Shown one piece after another: positions 1-6,854 of a stretch of DNA of 64,000 nt. The translations under genes and the position numbers were made by a program. This DNA is from Thermotoga sp. KOL6 (GTDB lineage: Bacteria; Thermotogota; Thermotogae; Thermotogales; Thermotogaceae). How positions within the stretch are numbered: position 1 is the stretch's first letter; each line of letters starts with the position of its first letter. The notes below the pieces were generated by a model. That model searched no databases, was not told where the DNA came from, and was given only the letters and a program-made list of their open reading frames with translations. The stretch spans positions 620,001 to 684,000 of the forward strand of contig NZ_LNDE01000001.1 of NCBI RefSeq assembly GCF_002866025.1. The letters run 5' to 3'.

Positions 1-41
1 TTGGAATTTATTCCGTCATCGTTCGTCAAAAGAATTCTCAT
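1..41 (-). CDS. surE: 5'-nucleotidase SurE, N-terminal fragment (cut by window edge)
   Basis: Only the first 13 codons lie in the window. From an ATG at 41 on the minus strand they read MRILLTNDDGINS, which is the invariant SurE N-terminus: the NDD residues bind the divalent metal of this nucleoside-5'-monophosphate phosphatase. The start lies inside the 3' end of the upstream ABC ATPase gene (26-base overlap), so the two are probably translationally coupled. The rest of the protein cannot be judged here. Confidence 0.85.
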   Translation of the reverse strand, partial: MRILLTNDDGINS

Positions 42-780
42 ATCGATCCTCCCACCTAACTTTCTCACCACATTTTTTCCAAAGCTTCCATTTGAAAGGT
101 ATTTCCACGTCTTCGAAACCTTTCATCATGAAGTCTTCCCAACTTCCACAAAAATCAATTGTACCATCCGATATGTGTATAATCGAGTCGATATCCTCGA
201 GATATTCCAACTCGTGCGTTACAAGTACTATTCCCTTTCCTTTCTTCTTCAAATTCTCCAATACCCTAAATATCTCTTTCTGCGACGGGGGATCGAGCAT
301 AGAAACAGGTTCATCTAGTGCAAGAAAACGTGTGTTTCGAGCCAACATAGAAGCAATGGCAAGCCGCTGCTTCTGTCCACCCGAAAGGTTCAAAGGATCT
401 TCTTTTTCCAATCCAGAGAGTCCAACTAAATTCAATACTTCCTTTATTCTCTTTTGCATTTCTTCCTTGTCTAGTCCCAATATTTCTAGGGAGAACGCTA
501 TATCTTCTTCCACAGTGGCTCCAATTATTTGGGATGATGGATTCTGAAAAACATAACCTACGTTCTCTCTCAACAACAACGGATCCGCACAATCGTCATC
601 TAAAAAAATGGTACCCTCAGGTTCCAAAAGTCCCGCCAGCACCTTGAGAAGGGTGGTCTTTCCGGAACCATTTCTCCCTACCACAACGTAGATCTTCCCG
701 GTTTCGAACTCCACGTTTACTCTATTCAGCACGTACTTTCCATTGTATCTGAAGGATACATCATTGAAGACTATCTTCAT
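16..780 (-). CDS. ECF/cobalt-type ABC transporter ATP-binding protein (EcfA)
   Basis: A 254-residue ABC ATPase of the energy-coupling-factor type, which powers micronutrient (vitamin or metal) uptake with a partner ATPase, an EcfT membrane coupler and exchangeable S components. Walker A GRNGSGKT is at about 35-42, followed by a Q-loop (VFQNP), the signature LSGGQKQR and Walker B FLALDEP. The VFQNP Q-loop region is typical of CbiO/EcfA proteins. From memory, the T. maritima orthologue TM1663 forms a heterodimer with TM0222. No EcfT or S gene is adjacent, as expected for a group II (unlinked) system. The gene overlaps the methyltransferase upstream by 20 bases and surE downstream by 26. Confidence 0.88.
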   Translation of the reverse strand: MKIVFNDVSFRYNGKYVLNRVNVEFETGKIYVVVGRNGSGKTTLLKVLAGLLEPEGTIFLDDDCADPLLLRENVGYVFQNPSSQIIGATVEEDIAFSLEILGLDKEEMQKRIKEVLNLVGLSGLEKEDPLNLSGGQKQRLAIASMLARNTRFLALDEPVSMLDPPSQKEIFRVLENLKKKGKGIVLVTHELEYLEDIDSIIHISDGTIDFCGSWEDFMMKGFEDVEIPFKWKLWKKCGEKVRWEDRYENSFDER

Positions 781-1396
781 CTTCCTTCAATCCTTTTACA
801 GATCTGTAGACTCTTATTCCTCCTGTTTTACACAATTCTTCCACGTTTCCAAATACTTTTTCCATGTACTCCTTTATACGCCTTCCACCTTTGTTGTGGT
901 ACGCTACCATCTGAAGGCTTCCACCTTCTTCTAAAAACTCAGGAGCTCTTTTCACAATCTCCATCCATACCCTTTTACCAGCGACTATGGGAGGATTGCA
1001 CACGATCATGTCGAACTTCATACCTTCCCACGGTTCGTAGAGATTCCCCCAACGAATTTCCACTTCAACGTTGTGATTTTTTGCATTTATCTTAGCAAAT
1101 TCCACAGCACGCTTGTTTATATCGCTCATATAGACATCCAAATCTGGATATTCTTTCTTAAGAACCACACCTATCACACCGTAACCACACCCCAAGTCGA
1201 GGACTTTCTTCCCGTGGACCCTCACATTCTCTATCAAAACCTTCGTTGCCTTGTCTATCTTGCCGTAAGAGTAAACTCCCGATGGCGTTTTGAACACATA
1301 TTCGTGACCGTTTTTAAGAACCAATTTTGCCTCTCTTACTTTTAATTTCGAGGTGGGTTCAACTGTGTAATAATGCTCGAATTTCTTTTCACTCAC
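761..1396 (-). CDS. Class I SAM-dependent methyltransferase, RsmC-like
   Basis: A Rossmann-fold methyltransferase of about 211 residues. The SAM-binding motif I is VLDLGCGYGVIG, and an NPPI motif follows, the catalytic NPPx signature of N-methyltransferases acting on guanine or adenine amino groups (RsmC/RsmD group). The most likely target is rRNA or another nucleic acid, but the substrate is not shown. I prefer the GTG at 1396 because a GAGAGGTGA ribosome binding site lies 5 bases ahead of it; an in-frame GTG three codons upstream (1405) is the alternative. The start overlaps the stop of the GHKL ATPase gene, indicating coupling. Confidence 0.75.
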   Translation of the reverse strand: MSEKKFEHYYTVEPTSKLKVREAKLVLKNGHEYVFKTPSGVYSYGKIDKATKVLIENVRVHGKKVLDLGCGYGVIGVVLKKEYPDLDVYMSDINKRAVEFAKINAKNHNVEVEIRWGNLYEPWEGMKFDMIVCNPPIVAGKRVWMEIVKRAPEFLEEGGSLQMVAYHNKGGRRIKEYMEKVFGNVEELCKTGGIRVYRSVKGLKEDEDSLQ

Positions 1397-1943
1397 TTTC
1401 TTCACCTCTCTTCAGCTCCTCCTCCAAACTTTCAAGAGTCTCGAACAAAAAAGATGCAAAAGCGGGATTGTCTGGACTCCAGAGCCCCGCCTCTTTCAGC
1501 TTCACCGTATCTATTTCGTAACCGCTTTTACCTCTTTTTCTCACAATGTACCAATTCACCTTCGGATCCGAGAGTATCAAGCTTGCCAAAGTTGTTGCCA
1601 CATTTCCTATAGGTTGACAATCCACACTCTTGAGATTGAACCTGGCTTCCACTTTCGTTCCCTTGCCCGGTTGAGTTTCCAACTTCACCCAACCTCCGGA
1701 TTGTTCAGCTGCCTGCTTCAGAAACGGAAGACCAAGCCCCACTTTCCTCAAACGAGGATTCCTCGTGGTGAAAAACGGATCAAAAACTCTCTCAGGATTC
1801 TCTATACCTGGACCATCATCTTCCACGATGAAGGTGAACCACTCATCCGTTTCATCTATCATTATCTTGATATTTTTTGCACCAGCTTTTACGGAGTTCT
1901 GAGCAATGTCCATAAGGTGATCTGCGATCGTTCTGAGTGCCAA
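1389..1943 (-). CDS. Stand-alone GHKL (histidine-kinase-type) ATPase
   Basis: A 184-residue protein with the ATP-binding fold of histidine kinases: an N-box (DIAQNSVKAG), a G1 box (VEDDGPGI) with a downstream DPFFTT segment, and a G2 box (VGLGLPFL). It has no sensor, HAMP or HisKA dimerisation region and no obvious phospho-acceptor helix, so it is either an anti-sigma-type kinase or a nucleotide switch with an unknown partner. The C-terminal 60 residues are not recognised. A TTG start at 1943 is chosen because AGGTGA lies 5 bases upstream; GTG at 1952 is also possible. The start follows the peptidase stop within a few bases. Confidence 0.7.
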   Translation of the reverse strand: MALRTIADHLMDIAQNSVKAGAKNIKIMIDETDEWFTFIVEDDGPGIENPERVFDPFFTTRNPRLRKVGLGLPFLKQAAEQSGGWVKLETQPGKGTKVEARFNLKSVDCQPIGNVATTLASLILSDPKVNWYIVRKRGKSGYEIDTVKLKEAGLWSPDNPAFASFLFETLESLEEELKRGEESE

Positions 1944-1948
1944 CCCTT

Positions 1949-3142
1949 TCACCTCTCGACTCCAAGCAAAGCGAATACTTTCGCATCTTCTACCATATGA
2001 TCTATTCTTCTGTACTCGTTGGGTTGATGTGCTGTTTCGTCTATGGTACTCCAAACAACAGCGGGCCACCCTTTCTTCCTGAAGAATGCCGCACACGTTC
2101 CTCCGCCTATTCCTCCAACTCGGGCTTCCAGATTTCTCTGGCTCTTCAACACCCTGGAAAGTTTCACAACCAACTCGGAATCGGGTGGAGTTGGCTGTGG
2201 CGCAGGTTGTTTTACAACAATCTCAATACTCGCACCTCTTCCTTTCAACACGGACTCCACGATTTTTAAAATCTCGTCCAAGTCATACTTAGGAAGCACT
2301 CTGCAATCGAAGTAAAACGTATACTTTCCAGGGATAGTATTCACGTTGTCGACAGTCTTTTCTGAACGAGTGGGCTCAAAGGTGCTCAATGGCTCGTCAA
2401 AAAGATCATCCCTGTCAGGGCACTTTCTGCGGAGAATCTCGTCTATTTCGATCATGAGCTGTGCTCCTTTTCTAAGTGCATTCTCAGCCATTCTTGGCCG
2501 GGAGGCATGTCCTTGCTTACCTTCCACCGTCACTTTGAACCAAAGAATACTTTTCTCAGCTATTTCTATGAAGTCTCCTTTTTCGTTTCCTGCGTCGGGT
2601 ACCAGAAACATATCCTCGGGATTGAAAACATTCTTCTCTATCAAGTACTGAATTCCATAATCGCTTCCCGCTTCTTCGTCAGCTACAAGAGCCAAACCGA
2701 AGTTATACTCCGGGACGATTCCAAGATCGATAAGAGATTTCCCGGCATATATAGAAGCTATCATGGAACCTCCGTTATCTTCCGCTCCTCTTCCGTAAAC
2801 TTTTCCGTCTTTTACCACAGGGTTGAACGGGTCCGTTTCCCACAGGGAAAGGTCTCCTGGGGGGACGGTGTCTATGTGTGTTACTATCCAAAGAGTACGT
2901 CTTGTATCCTTTCCCTTTATTGTTGCAAGTAGATTCGATCTCAAAACACCGTTTTGATCTTTCACATCATAGCGCTCGACTTCATACCTAAAATCTTTCA
3001 GAAGATACTCCAACCAATCTGCCTTTTCCTTCTCTCCGGGACCGCCAAAGGCAGGATTGACAGAGTTGATAGAGACGAAAGTTTTCAAAGATTCCACCAT
3101 TTCATCTTTCAGTTCTTCTATTCTTCTCAAAATCTCCTCCAT
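1949..3142 (-). CDS. M20-family metallopeptidase/deacylase (ArgE/DapE-like)
   Basis: A 397-residue binuclear zinc hydrolase of the M20 family. The first metal/catalytic motif is THIDTVPPGD (His89, Asp91). The bridging Asp is in GRGAEDNGG (about 122), the catalytic Glu pair is ADEEAGS (about 156-157), and a further ligand is in the VPDAGN segment. The family removes acyl or aminoacyl groups from peptides or amino acids; the sequence does not fix the substrate. The ATG at 3142 has a GGGAGGTG site 6 bases upstream, which is better than the GTG three codons earlier. It is the first gene of the minus-strand operon leading to surE and lies back-to-back with xylA. Confidence 0.82.
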   Translation of the reverse strand: MEEILRRIEELKDEMVESLKTFVSINSVNPAFGGPGEKEKADWLEYLLKDFRYEVERYDVKDQNGVLRSNLLATIKGKDTRRTLWIVTHIDTVPPGDLSLWETDPFNPVVKDGKVYGRGAEDNGGSMIASIYAGKSLIDLGIVPEYNFGLALVADEEAGSDYGIQYLIEKNVFNPEDMFLVPDAGNEKGDFIEIAEKSILWFKVTVEGKQGHASRPRMAENALRKGAQLMIEIDEILRRKCPDRDDLFDEPLSTFEPTRSEKTVDNVNTIPGKYTFYFDCRVLPKYDLDEILKIVESVLKGRGASIEIVVKQPAPQPTPPDSELVVKLSRVLKSQRNLEARVGGIGGGTCAAFFRKKGWPAVVWSTIDETAHQPNEYRRIDHMVEDAKVFALLGVER

Positions 3143-3163
3143 TGAAAACACCTCCCAAATTCA

Positions 3164-3192
3164 AGTATATCTCTTCATGAGAAATATTTGAA
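3164..3192 (-). promoter_or_regulatory. Possible promoter of the M20-peptidase operon
   Basis: On the minus strand a TATACT -10 element (3169-3164) has TTCAAA 17 bases upstream. The -10 is good and the -35 weak. It overlaps the xylA promoter, so the two divergent transcription units share a region of about 60 bases. Confidence 0.35.
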
Positions 3193-3217
3193 ATATCGAC
3201 TCATTTTTGTATATAAT
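3188..3217 (+). promoter_or_regulatory. Sigma-A promoter of xylA
   Basis: TTGAAA (3188-3193) and TATAAT (3212-3217) are separated by 18 bases. The predicted start is near 3224, which leaves a short leader carrying the GGGAGGTG ribosome binding site of xylA. I see no clear operator palindrome for a xylose regulator in this gap. Confidence 0.75.
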
Positions 3218-3250
3218 TGATTGATAGAAAAAAATTAGGGAGGTGTTCAC

Positions 3251-4585
3251 ATGACAGAATTTTTCCCGGAAATTCCAAAGATACAGTTCGAAGGGAAGGA
3301 AAGCAATAACCCTCTTGCCTTTAAGTTCTACGATCCAGACGAAGTAATCGATGGAAAACCTCTGAAGGACCATTTGAAATTCTCCGTTGCTTTCTGGCAC
3401 ACTTTTGTAAACGAAGGTCGAGATCCCTTCGGTGACCCCACTGCTGAAAGACCCTGGAACAAGTATTCGGATCCCATGGACAAAGCGTTTGCAAGAGTGG
3501 ATGCTTTATTCGAATTCTGTGAGAAACTCAATATTGAATACTTTTGTTTTCATGACAGAGACATTGCACCCGAAGGGAAAACTCTGAGAGAGACGAACAA
3601 AATTCTGGACAAAGTTGTTGAGAAAATAAAAGAACGAATGAAGGAAAGCAATGTGAAACTCCTTTGGGGAACTGCCAATCTGTTCTCACATCCTCGGTAC
3701 ATGCACGGTGCGGCAACTACTTGCAGCGCCGATGTTTTTGCATACGCTGCTGCACAGGTGAAAAAAGCGTTGGAGATTACGAAGGAACTTGGAGGAGAAG
3801 GATATGTTTTTTGGGGCGGTAGAGAAGGATACGAAACCTTGCTCAACACGGATTTGGGATTGGAACTCGAAAACCTCGCGAGGTTCCTCAGAATGGCCGT
3901 AGAGTACGCAAAGAAGATAGGTTTTGATGGACAGTTCCTCATAGAACCCAAACCAAAAGAACCCACAAAACATCAGTACGATTTCGACGTAGCGACCGCA
4001 TACGCCTTCTTGAAAACTCACGATTTGGATGAATACTTCAAGTTCAACATAGAAGCTAATCACGCAACACTCGCTGGTCATACTTTCCAGCATGAATTGA
4101 GAATGGCCAGAATCCTCGGAAAATTCGGAAGTATCGACGCAAATCAAGGCGATCTTCTGTTGGGATGGGACACCGATCAATTTCCAACGAACGTATACGA
4201 TACAACTCTTGCCATGTACGAGGTTATAAAAGCAGGGGGTTTCACAAAAGGTGGTCTCAACTTCGACGCCAAAGTGAGACGTGCTTCTTACAAGGTAGAG
4301 GATCTCTTCATCGGGCATATAGTAGGAATAGACACTTTCGCACTCGGTTTCAAGATAGCCTACAAACTTGTAAAAGACGGCGTATTCGACAGATTCGTTG
4401 AGGAAAAATACAGAAGTTTCAGAGAAGGTATTGGAAAAGAAATATTGGAAGGAAAAGCAGATTTTGAAAAACTAGAATCGTATATAATAGACAAAGAAGA
4501 TGTTGAACTTCCATCTGGAAAACAGGAGTATCTTGAAAGTTTGCTCAACAGCTATATCGTGAAGACCGTATCAGAACTGAGGTGA
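3251..4585 (+). CDS. xylA: Xylose isomerase, class II
   Basis: Converts D-xylose to D-xylulose (and glucose to fructose) in the cytoplasm. The length, 444 residues, equals that of the thermostable Thermotoga enzymes. All active-site residues are present: His101 and Asp104 for ring opening, Lys234, and the two metal sites Glu232, Glu268, His271, Asp296, Asp307, Asp309 and Asp339. The N-terminus [13 protein letters not shown] is typical of the family. A GGGAGGTG site precedes the ATG. No xylulokinase or xylose transporter gene is adjacent. The stop codon lies inside the ribosome binding site of the next gene. Confidence 0.98.
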   Translation: MTEFFPEIPKIQFEGKESNNPLAFKFYDPDEVIDGKPLKDHLKFSVAFWHTFVNEGRDPFGDPTAERPWNKYSDPMDKAFARVDALFEFCEKLNIEYFCFHDRDIAPEGKTLRETNKILDKVVEKIKERMKESNVKLLWGTANLFSHPRYMHGAATTCSADVFAYAAAQVKKALEITKELGGEGYVFWGGREGYETLLNTDLGLELENLARFLRMAVEYAKKIGFDGQFLIEPKPKEPTKHQYDFDVATAYAFLKTHDLDEYFKFNIEANHATLAGHTFQHELRMARILGKFGSIDANQGDLLLGWDTDQFPTNVYDTTLAMYEVIKAGGFTKGGLNFDAKVRRASYKVEDLFIGHIVGIDTFALGFKIAYKLVKDGVFDRFVEEKYRSFREGIGKEILEGKADFEKLESYIIDKEDVELPSGKQEYLESLLNSYIVKTVSELR

Positions 4586-4593
4586 TCTGGGGC

Positions 4594-5088
4594 ATGAGGC
4601 CCCTTTCTCCGAATAAACAAAAGAAAATAAAAAAAATTGTTCTACCCATCTTGATCATAATTGGAATCACCGTGATCGTCGTTGCAACTGGAAGAAAAGA
4701 GGGAATAAGGTTCCCAAAAGGAAAAATCGTGATCACCAATGAAAGGAAATCACTAGAACTGAATGTGGAAATTGCGAACACTCCTTTTTTGCGTTCCGTT
4801 GGTTTCATGTACAGAAAGAGCATCCCAAACGATCTTGGGATGCTCTTTATTTTTGATGAAAACACCAGAAGCGGTTTTTGGATGAAGAACACTCACGTTC
4901 CACTGGAAATCGCTTTCATAGACGAAGATGGCATTATATTCTCCGTACAAGAAATGGAACCGTGCGAAGAAGAACCTTGCAAGATCTACTACGCCCCAAA
5001 ACCGTTCAGGTATGCACTGGAAGTGAAGAAAGGTTTCTTCGAAAAATACGGTTTCGGAGTGGGAAGCAAAGTTTTCATAGAACATTAA
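4594..5088 (+). CDS. DUF192 family protein, membrane-anchored
   Basis: A 164-residue protein with one N-terminal membrane segment (about residues 11-31) after a basic start, then a DUF192 (COG1430) domain. The family core is visible as GFMYRKS, GMLFIFDE and FWMKNTHVPLEIAFID. The function is unknown; the domain probably faces the periplasm. The ATG at 4594 uses the GAGGTGA that contains the xylA stop, so it is likely co-transcribed with xylA. A strong terminator-like hairpin lies within the coding sequence (see 4815). The gene converges with the lipoprotein gene, leaving 5 bases between the stops. Confidence 0.82.
   Translation: MRPLSPNKQKKIKKIVLPILIIIGITVIVVATGRKEGIRFPKGKIVITNERKSLELNVEIANTPFLRSVGFMYRKSIPNDLGMLFIFDENTRSGFWMKNTHVPLEIAFIDEDGIIFSVQEMEPCEEEPCKIYYAPKPFRYALEVKKGFFEKYGFGVGSKVFIEH
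4815..4855. terminator. Perfect terminator-like hairpin inside the DUF192 coding sequence
   Basis: A 14-bp perfect inverted repeat (4815-4828 pairing with 4835-4848) with a 6-base loop is followed on the plus strand by TTTATTTTT. It has the form of an intrinsic terminator but lies within codons for the conserved DUF192 motif leading into GMLFIF. On the minus strand the flanking tail is only modestly T-rich. It may limit xylA read-through or act on the convergent lipoprotein transcript. Confidence 0.55.
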
Positions 5089-5093
5089 GCTCA

Positions 5094-5675
5094 TCAAAGA
5101 CCTATCATGAACATTGGATACCATTTCACATCTGTTGAACCGGGGGTATCACCCTCACCGACGTATAAAGTGAAGAAATAAGAATTTCCTTCTACGATTA
5201 TCATCGGAAGTTGAAGAACGGTTTTTGTACCATCTGTGGTTGTTTTCTCCAGTGTAAGGAAATAGACCTCGTCAATGAAAGACGGTTTGTCGTCCACCCG
5301 ATAGTTTATAAACCTTGTTCCCTCCACAGGAGTGATATCAAGCAGATCGACACTGGTGGGAGTTGCAGGAACAAAGAAGGCTAGTCCCAAGAGTTCAGAA
5401 AAGAGATCAATCCAATACTCAATATCTGCATCTCCCTCACTTTCTGGAGGAACATAGACCACAGAAGATGCAAGGTTCGATAGTTCTGCAAAAAGTTCTT
5501 CATCACTTAAACTGCCACTGCTCTCTATGAAGTTTCTCACCTGGTCGAGTAACCCTTCTGCTTTTTCCCGAACCGTATCTTCAGGAGAACCCAATATACC
5601 TGGAATGCTACAACTTGCAACCAGAAAACCCACAAAGACCATACTCGTTAGTATCACCACTCGAAAACCCTTCAT
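5094..5675 (-). CDS. Predicted lipoprotein of unknown function
   Basis: A 193-residue protein starting at the ATG at 5675, 7 bases after a GGAGG site. The signal peptide is hydrophobic and ends in a lipobox VASC, so the mature protein probably begins with a lipidated Cys and sits at the inner or outer envelope surface. The body is rich in acidic residues with no motif I recognise. A transcription terminator for the upstream tRNA lies just before the gene, so its own promoter is unclear and it may depend on read-through. Confidence 0.72.
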   Translation of the reverse strand: MKGFRVVILTSMVFVGFLVASCSIPGILGSPEDTVREKAEGLLDQVRNFIESSGSLSDEELFAELSNLASSVVYVPPESEGDADIEYWIDLFSELLGLAFFVPATPTSVDLLDITPVEGTRFINYRVDDKPSFIDEVYFLTLEKTTTDGTKTVLQLPMIIVEGNSYFFTLYVGEGDTPGSTDVKWYPMFMIGL

Positions 5676-5693
5676 AAAAGCCCCTCCTTTCAA

Positions 5694-5726
5694 TAAAATA
5701 AAAAGCCGGGATGAACCCCGGCTTTT
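5694..5726 (-). terminator. Intrinsic terminator downstream of tRNA-Glu
   Basis: Ten-bp arms (5701-5710 with 5717-5726, AAAAGCCGGG type) and a 6-base loop are followed on the minus strand by TTTTTATTTTATTG. It lies between the tRNA and the lipoprotein gene. Confidence 0.85.
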
Positions 5727-5749
5727 TCGAAATCTCAGTGAATATCATC

Positions 5750-5824
5750 TGGTAGCCCCACGGGGAATCGAACCCCGACCTCCGGACTGAGAATCCGGCG
5801 GACTGGCCGTTATCCTATGGGGCC
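5750..5824 (-). tRNA. tRNA-Glu (anticodon CTC)
   Basis: The minus strand folds as a cloverleaf. The acceptor stem GGCCCCA/TGGGGCT is followed by A and an encoded CCA. The anticodon stem CCGGA/TCCGG encloses loop TTCTCAG, giving anticodon CTC (decodes GAG). The T arm GGTTCGATTCC is standard. It has its own promoter and terminator, so it is a single-gene unit between two minus-strand protein genes. Confidence 0.95.
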
Positions 5825-5834
5825 ATCCGTGGTG

Positions 5835-5863
5835 ATTTTAAACCATTTCTTGAAAAAAATCAA
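5835..5863 (-). promoter_or_regulatory. Promoter of tRNA-Glu
   Basis: On the minus strand TTGATT (5863-5858) and TAAAAT (5840-5835) are 17 bases apart. The expected start is a few bases before the tRNA 5' end at 5824. Confidence 0.75.
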
Positions 5864-5869
5864 GCCCTT

Positions 5870-6829
5870 TCACCTTTTCGGCTGTATATCTTCCACAATG
5901 TTGATCTCATCGAGAAGAAGATCCGACTCCGCCGCGTAAGGAACGTATCCCTTGTTTTTTGCCTGTCGATAGAAATTTTTTATTCTCTCTAAATTTTCAA
6001 AAGAATTTCCACCGTCATCAACGTAATCGACTACCAATATAAACTTTCCATGGACTTTCAAGGTGTCTAAATATTTTATTCTCTCCCTCGTTTCATTGAA
6101 AGGCAGGGGAGTTGTTTTGAAATAGAACAAATGTTCCACTGCCCATCCAGAAACAGACGAGATCAGTTCTCCGTTATCGAAATCTATGATACTTTCCGCA
6201 TTCTGTGGTATGACGATGAAATCCGGATCTTTTTCACGAGTATACTCAATGATATTCAGAACGAAATCTATCATTTCAAGCGCTGCCTCTTCTTTCCGAA
6301 TTTCACCTTTTATGTCCGACCAATATTCGAACGAATCTACCCTATCCAAATAAACACCCTTGAATCCTTGAGAAATAATTTTATCAATGTACGAAAACAC
6401 TATTTTTTGCCACTCTGGATACCAATATCTTACAAAAAAGTTGCCGGGCCAATGAGGATCTTCCTCCCCAAGCCAATCTGGTGGGTTTTTATCCCATTCT
6501 TTTTTCCAATAAAAACGATAGTTTTCCGCTTGCCCTATGCTTACGTACGCAATCGGTGTCGTACCAGCTTCAAAAATCGTGTTTATTTCCTCGAAAGAGA
6601 ACTCTCCATCCTCGTTACCATTCCTTGAATAATCTATAACCGCCAGGTCGAAACCCGCGGACGCTATATCTTGAGGTTCTACATTTTGAAGCTGATAAAC
6701 CCAGCTTTGGTAAGGGCTTTCGAAGAAAGCTCTGTGAATACATGATGTTACAAATACTGATATCATAGTTACTACTGTTGTAATGACCATTATAATGAAC
6801 CTAGAGGTTTTCTTTGCCAAGAAAATCAT
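5870..6829 (-). CDS. GH114/GH166-like glycoside hydrolase (TM1410/PelA-hydrolase type), probable lipoprotein
   Basis: A 319-residue protein beginning with a basic, hydrophobic signal segment that ends in FVTSC, a plausible lipobox, then a (beta/alpha)8-type domain of the TM1410/endo-alpha-1,4-polygalactosaminidase group. Visible motifs are AVIDYSRNG, YVSIGQAENYR and GVYLDRVDSFEYW, the last carrying conserved acidic residues. The hydrolase domain of Pseudomonas PelA is reported to resemble TM1410. Together with the divergent DUF2194 gene this suggests the two halves of PelA as separate proteins acting on an amino-sugar polymer. The start at 6829 has a weak ribosome binding site; 6790 is an alternative. 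Confidence 0.75.
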   Translation of the reverse strand: MIFLAKKTSRFIIMVITTVVTMISVFVTSCIHRAFFESPYQSWVYQLQNVEPQDIASAGFDLAVIDYSRNGNEDGEFSFEEINTIFEAGTTPIAYVSIGQAENYRFYWKKEWDKNPPDWLGEEDPHWPGNFFVRYWYPEWQKIVFSYIDKIISQGFKGVYLDRVDSFEYWSDIKGEIRKEEAALEMIDFVLNIIEYTREKDPDFIVIPQNAESIIDFDNGELISSVSGWAVEHLFYFKTTPLPFNETRERIKYLDTLKVHGKFILVVDYVDDGGNSFENLERIKNFYRQAKNKGYVPYAAESDLLLDEINIVEDIQPKR

Positions 6830-6854
6830 CCCTTTCTCAGGAGGAGTGAATACC

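Noticed and set aside
92-547. Open frames of 150 codons antisense to the ECF ATPase and of 90-200 codons antisense to xylA, deoC, prfB and others
   Set aside because: They lack ribosome binding sites and family motifs, and they mirror strongly conserved genes on the other strand.
5851-5866. CTTGA...TCAAG around a T-run between the hydrolase gene and tRNA-Glu, considered as a terminator
   Set aside because: The T-run lies between the arms rather than after them, and the segment is the -35 region of the tRNA promoter.
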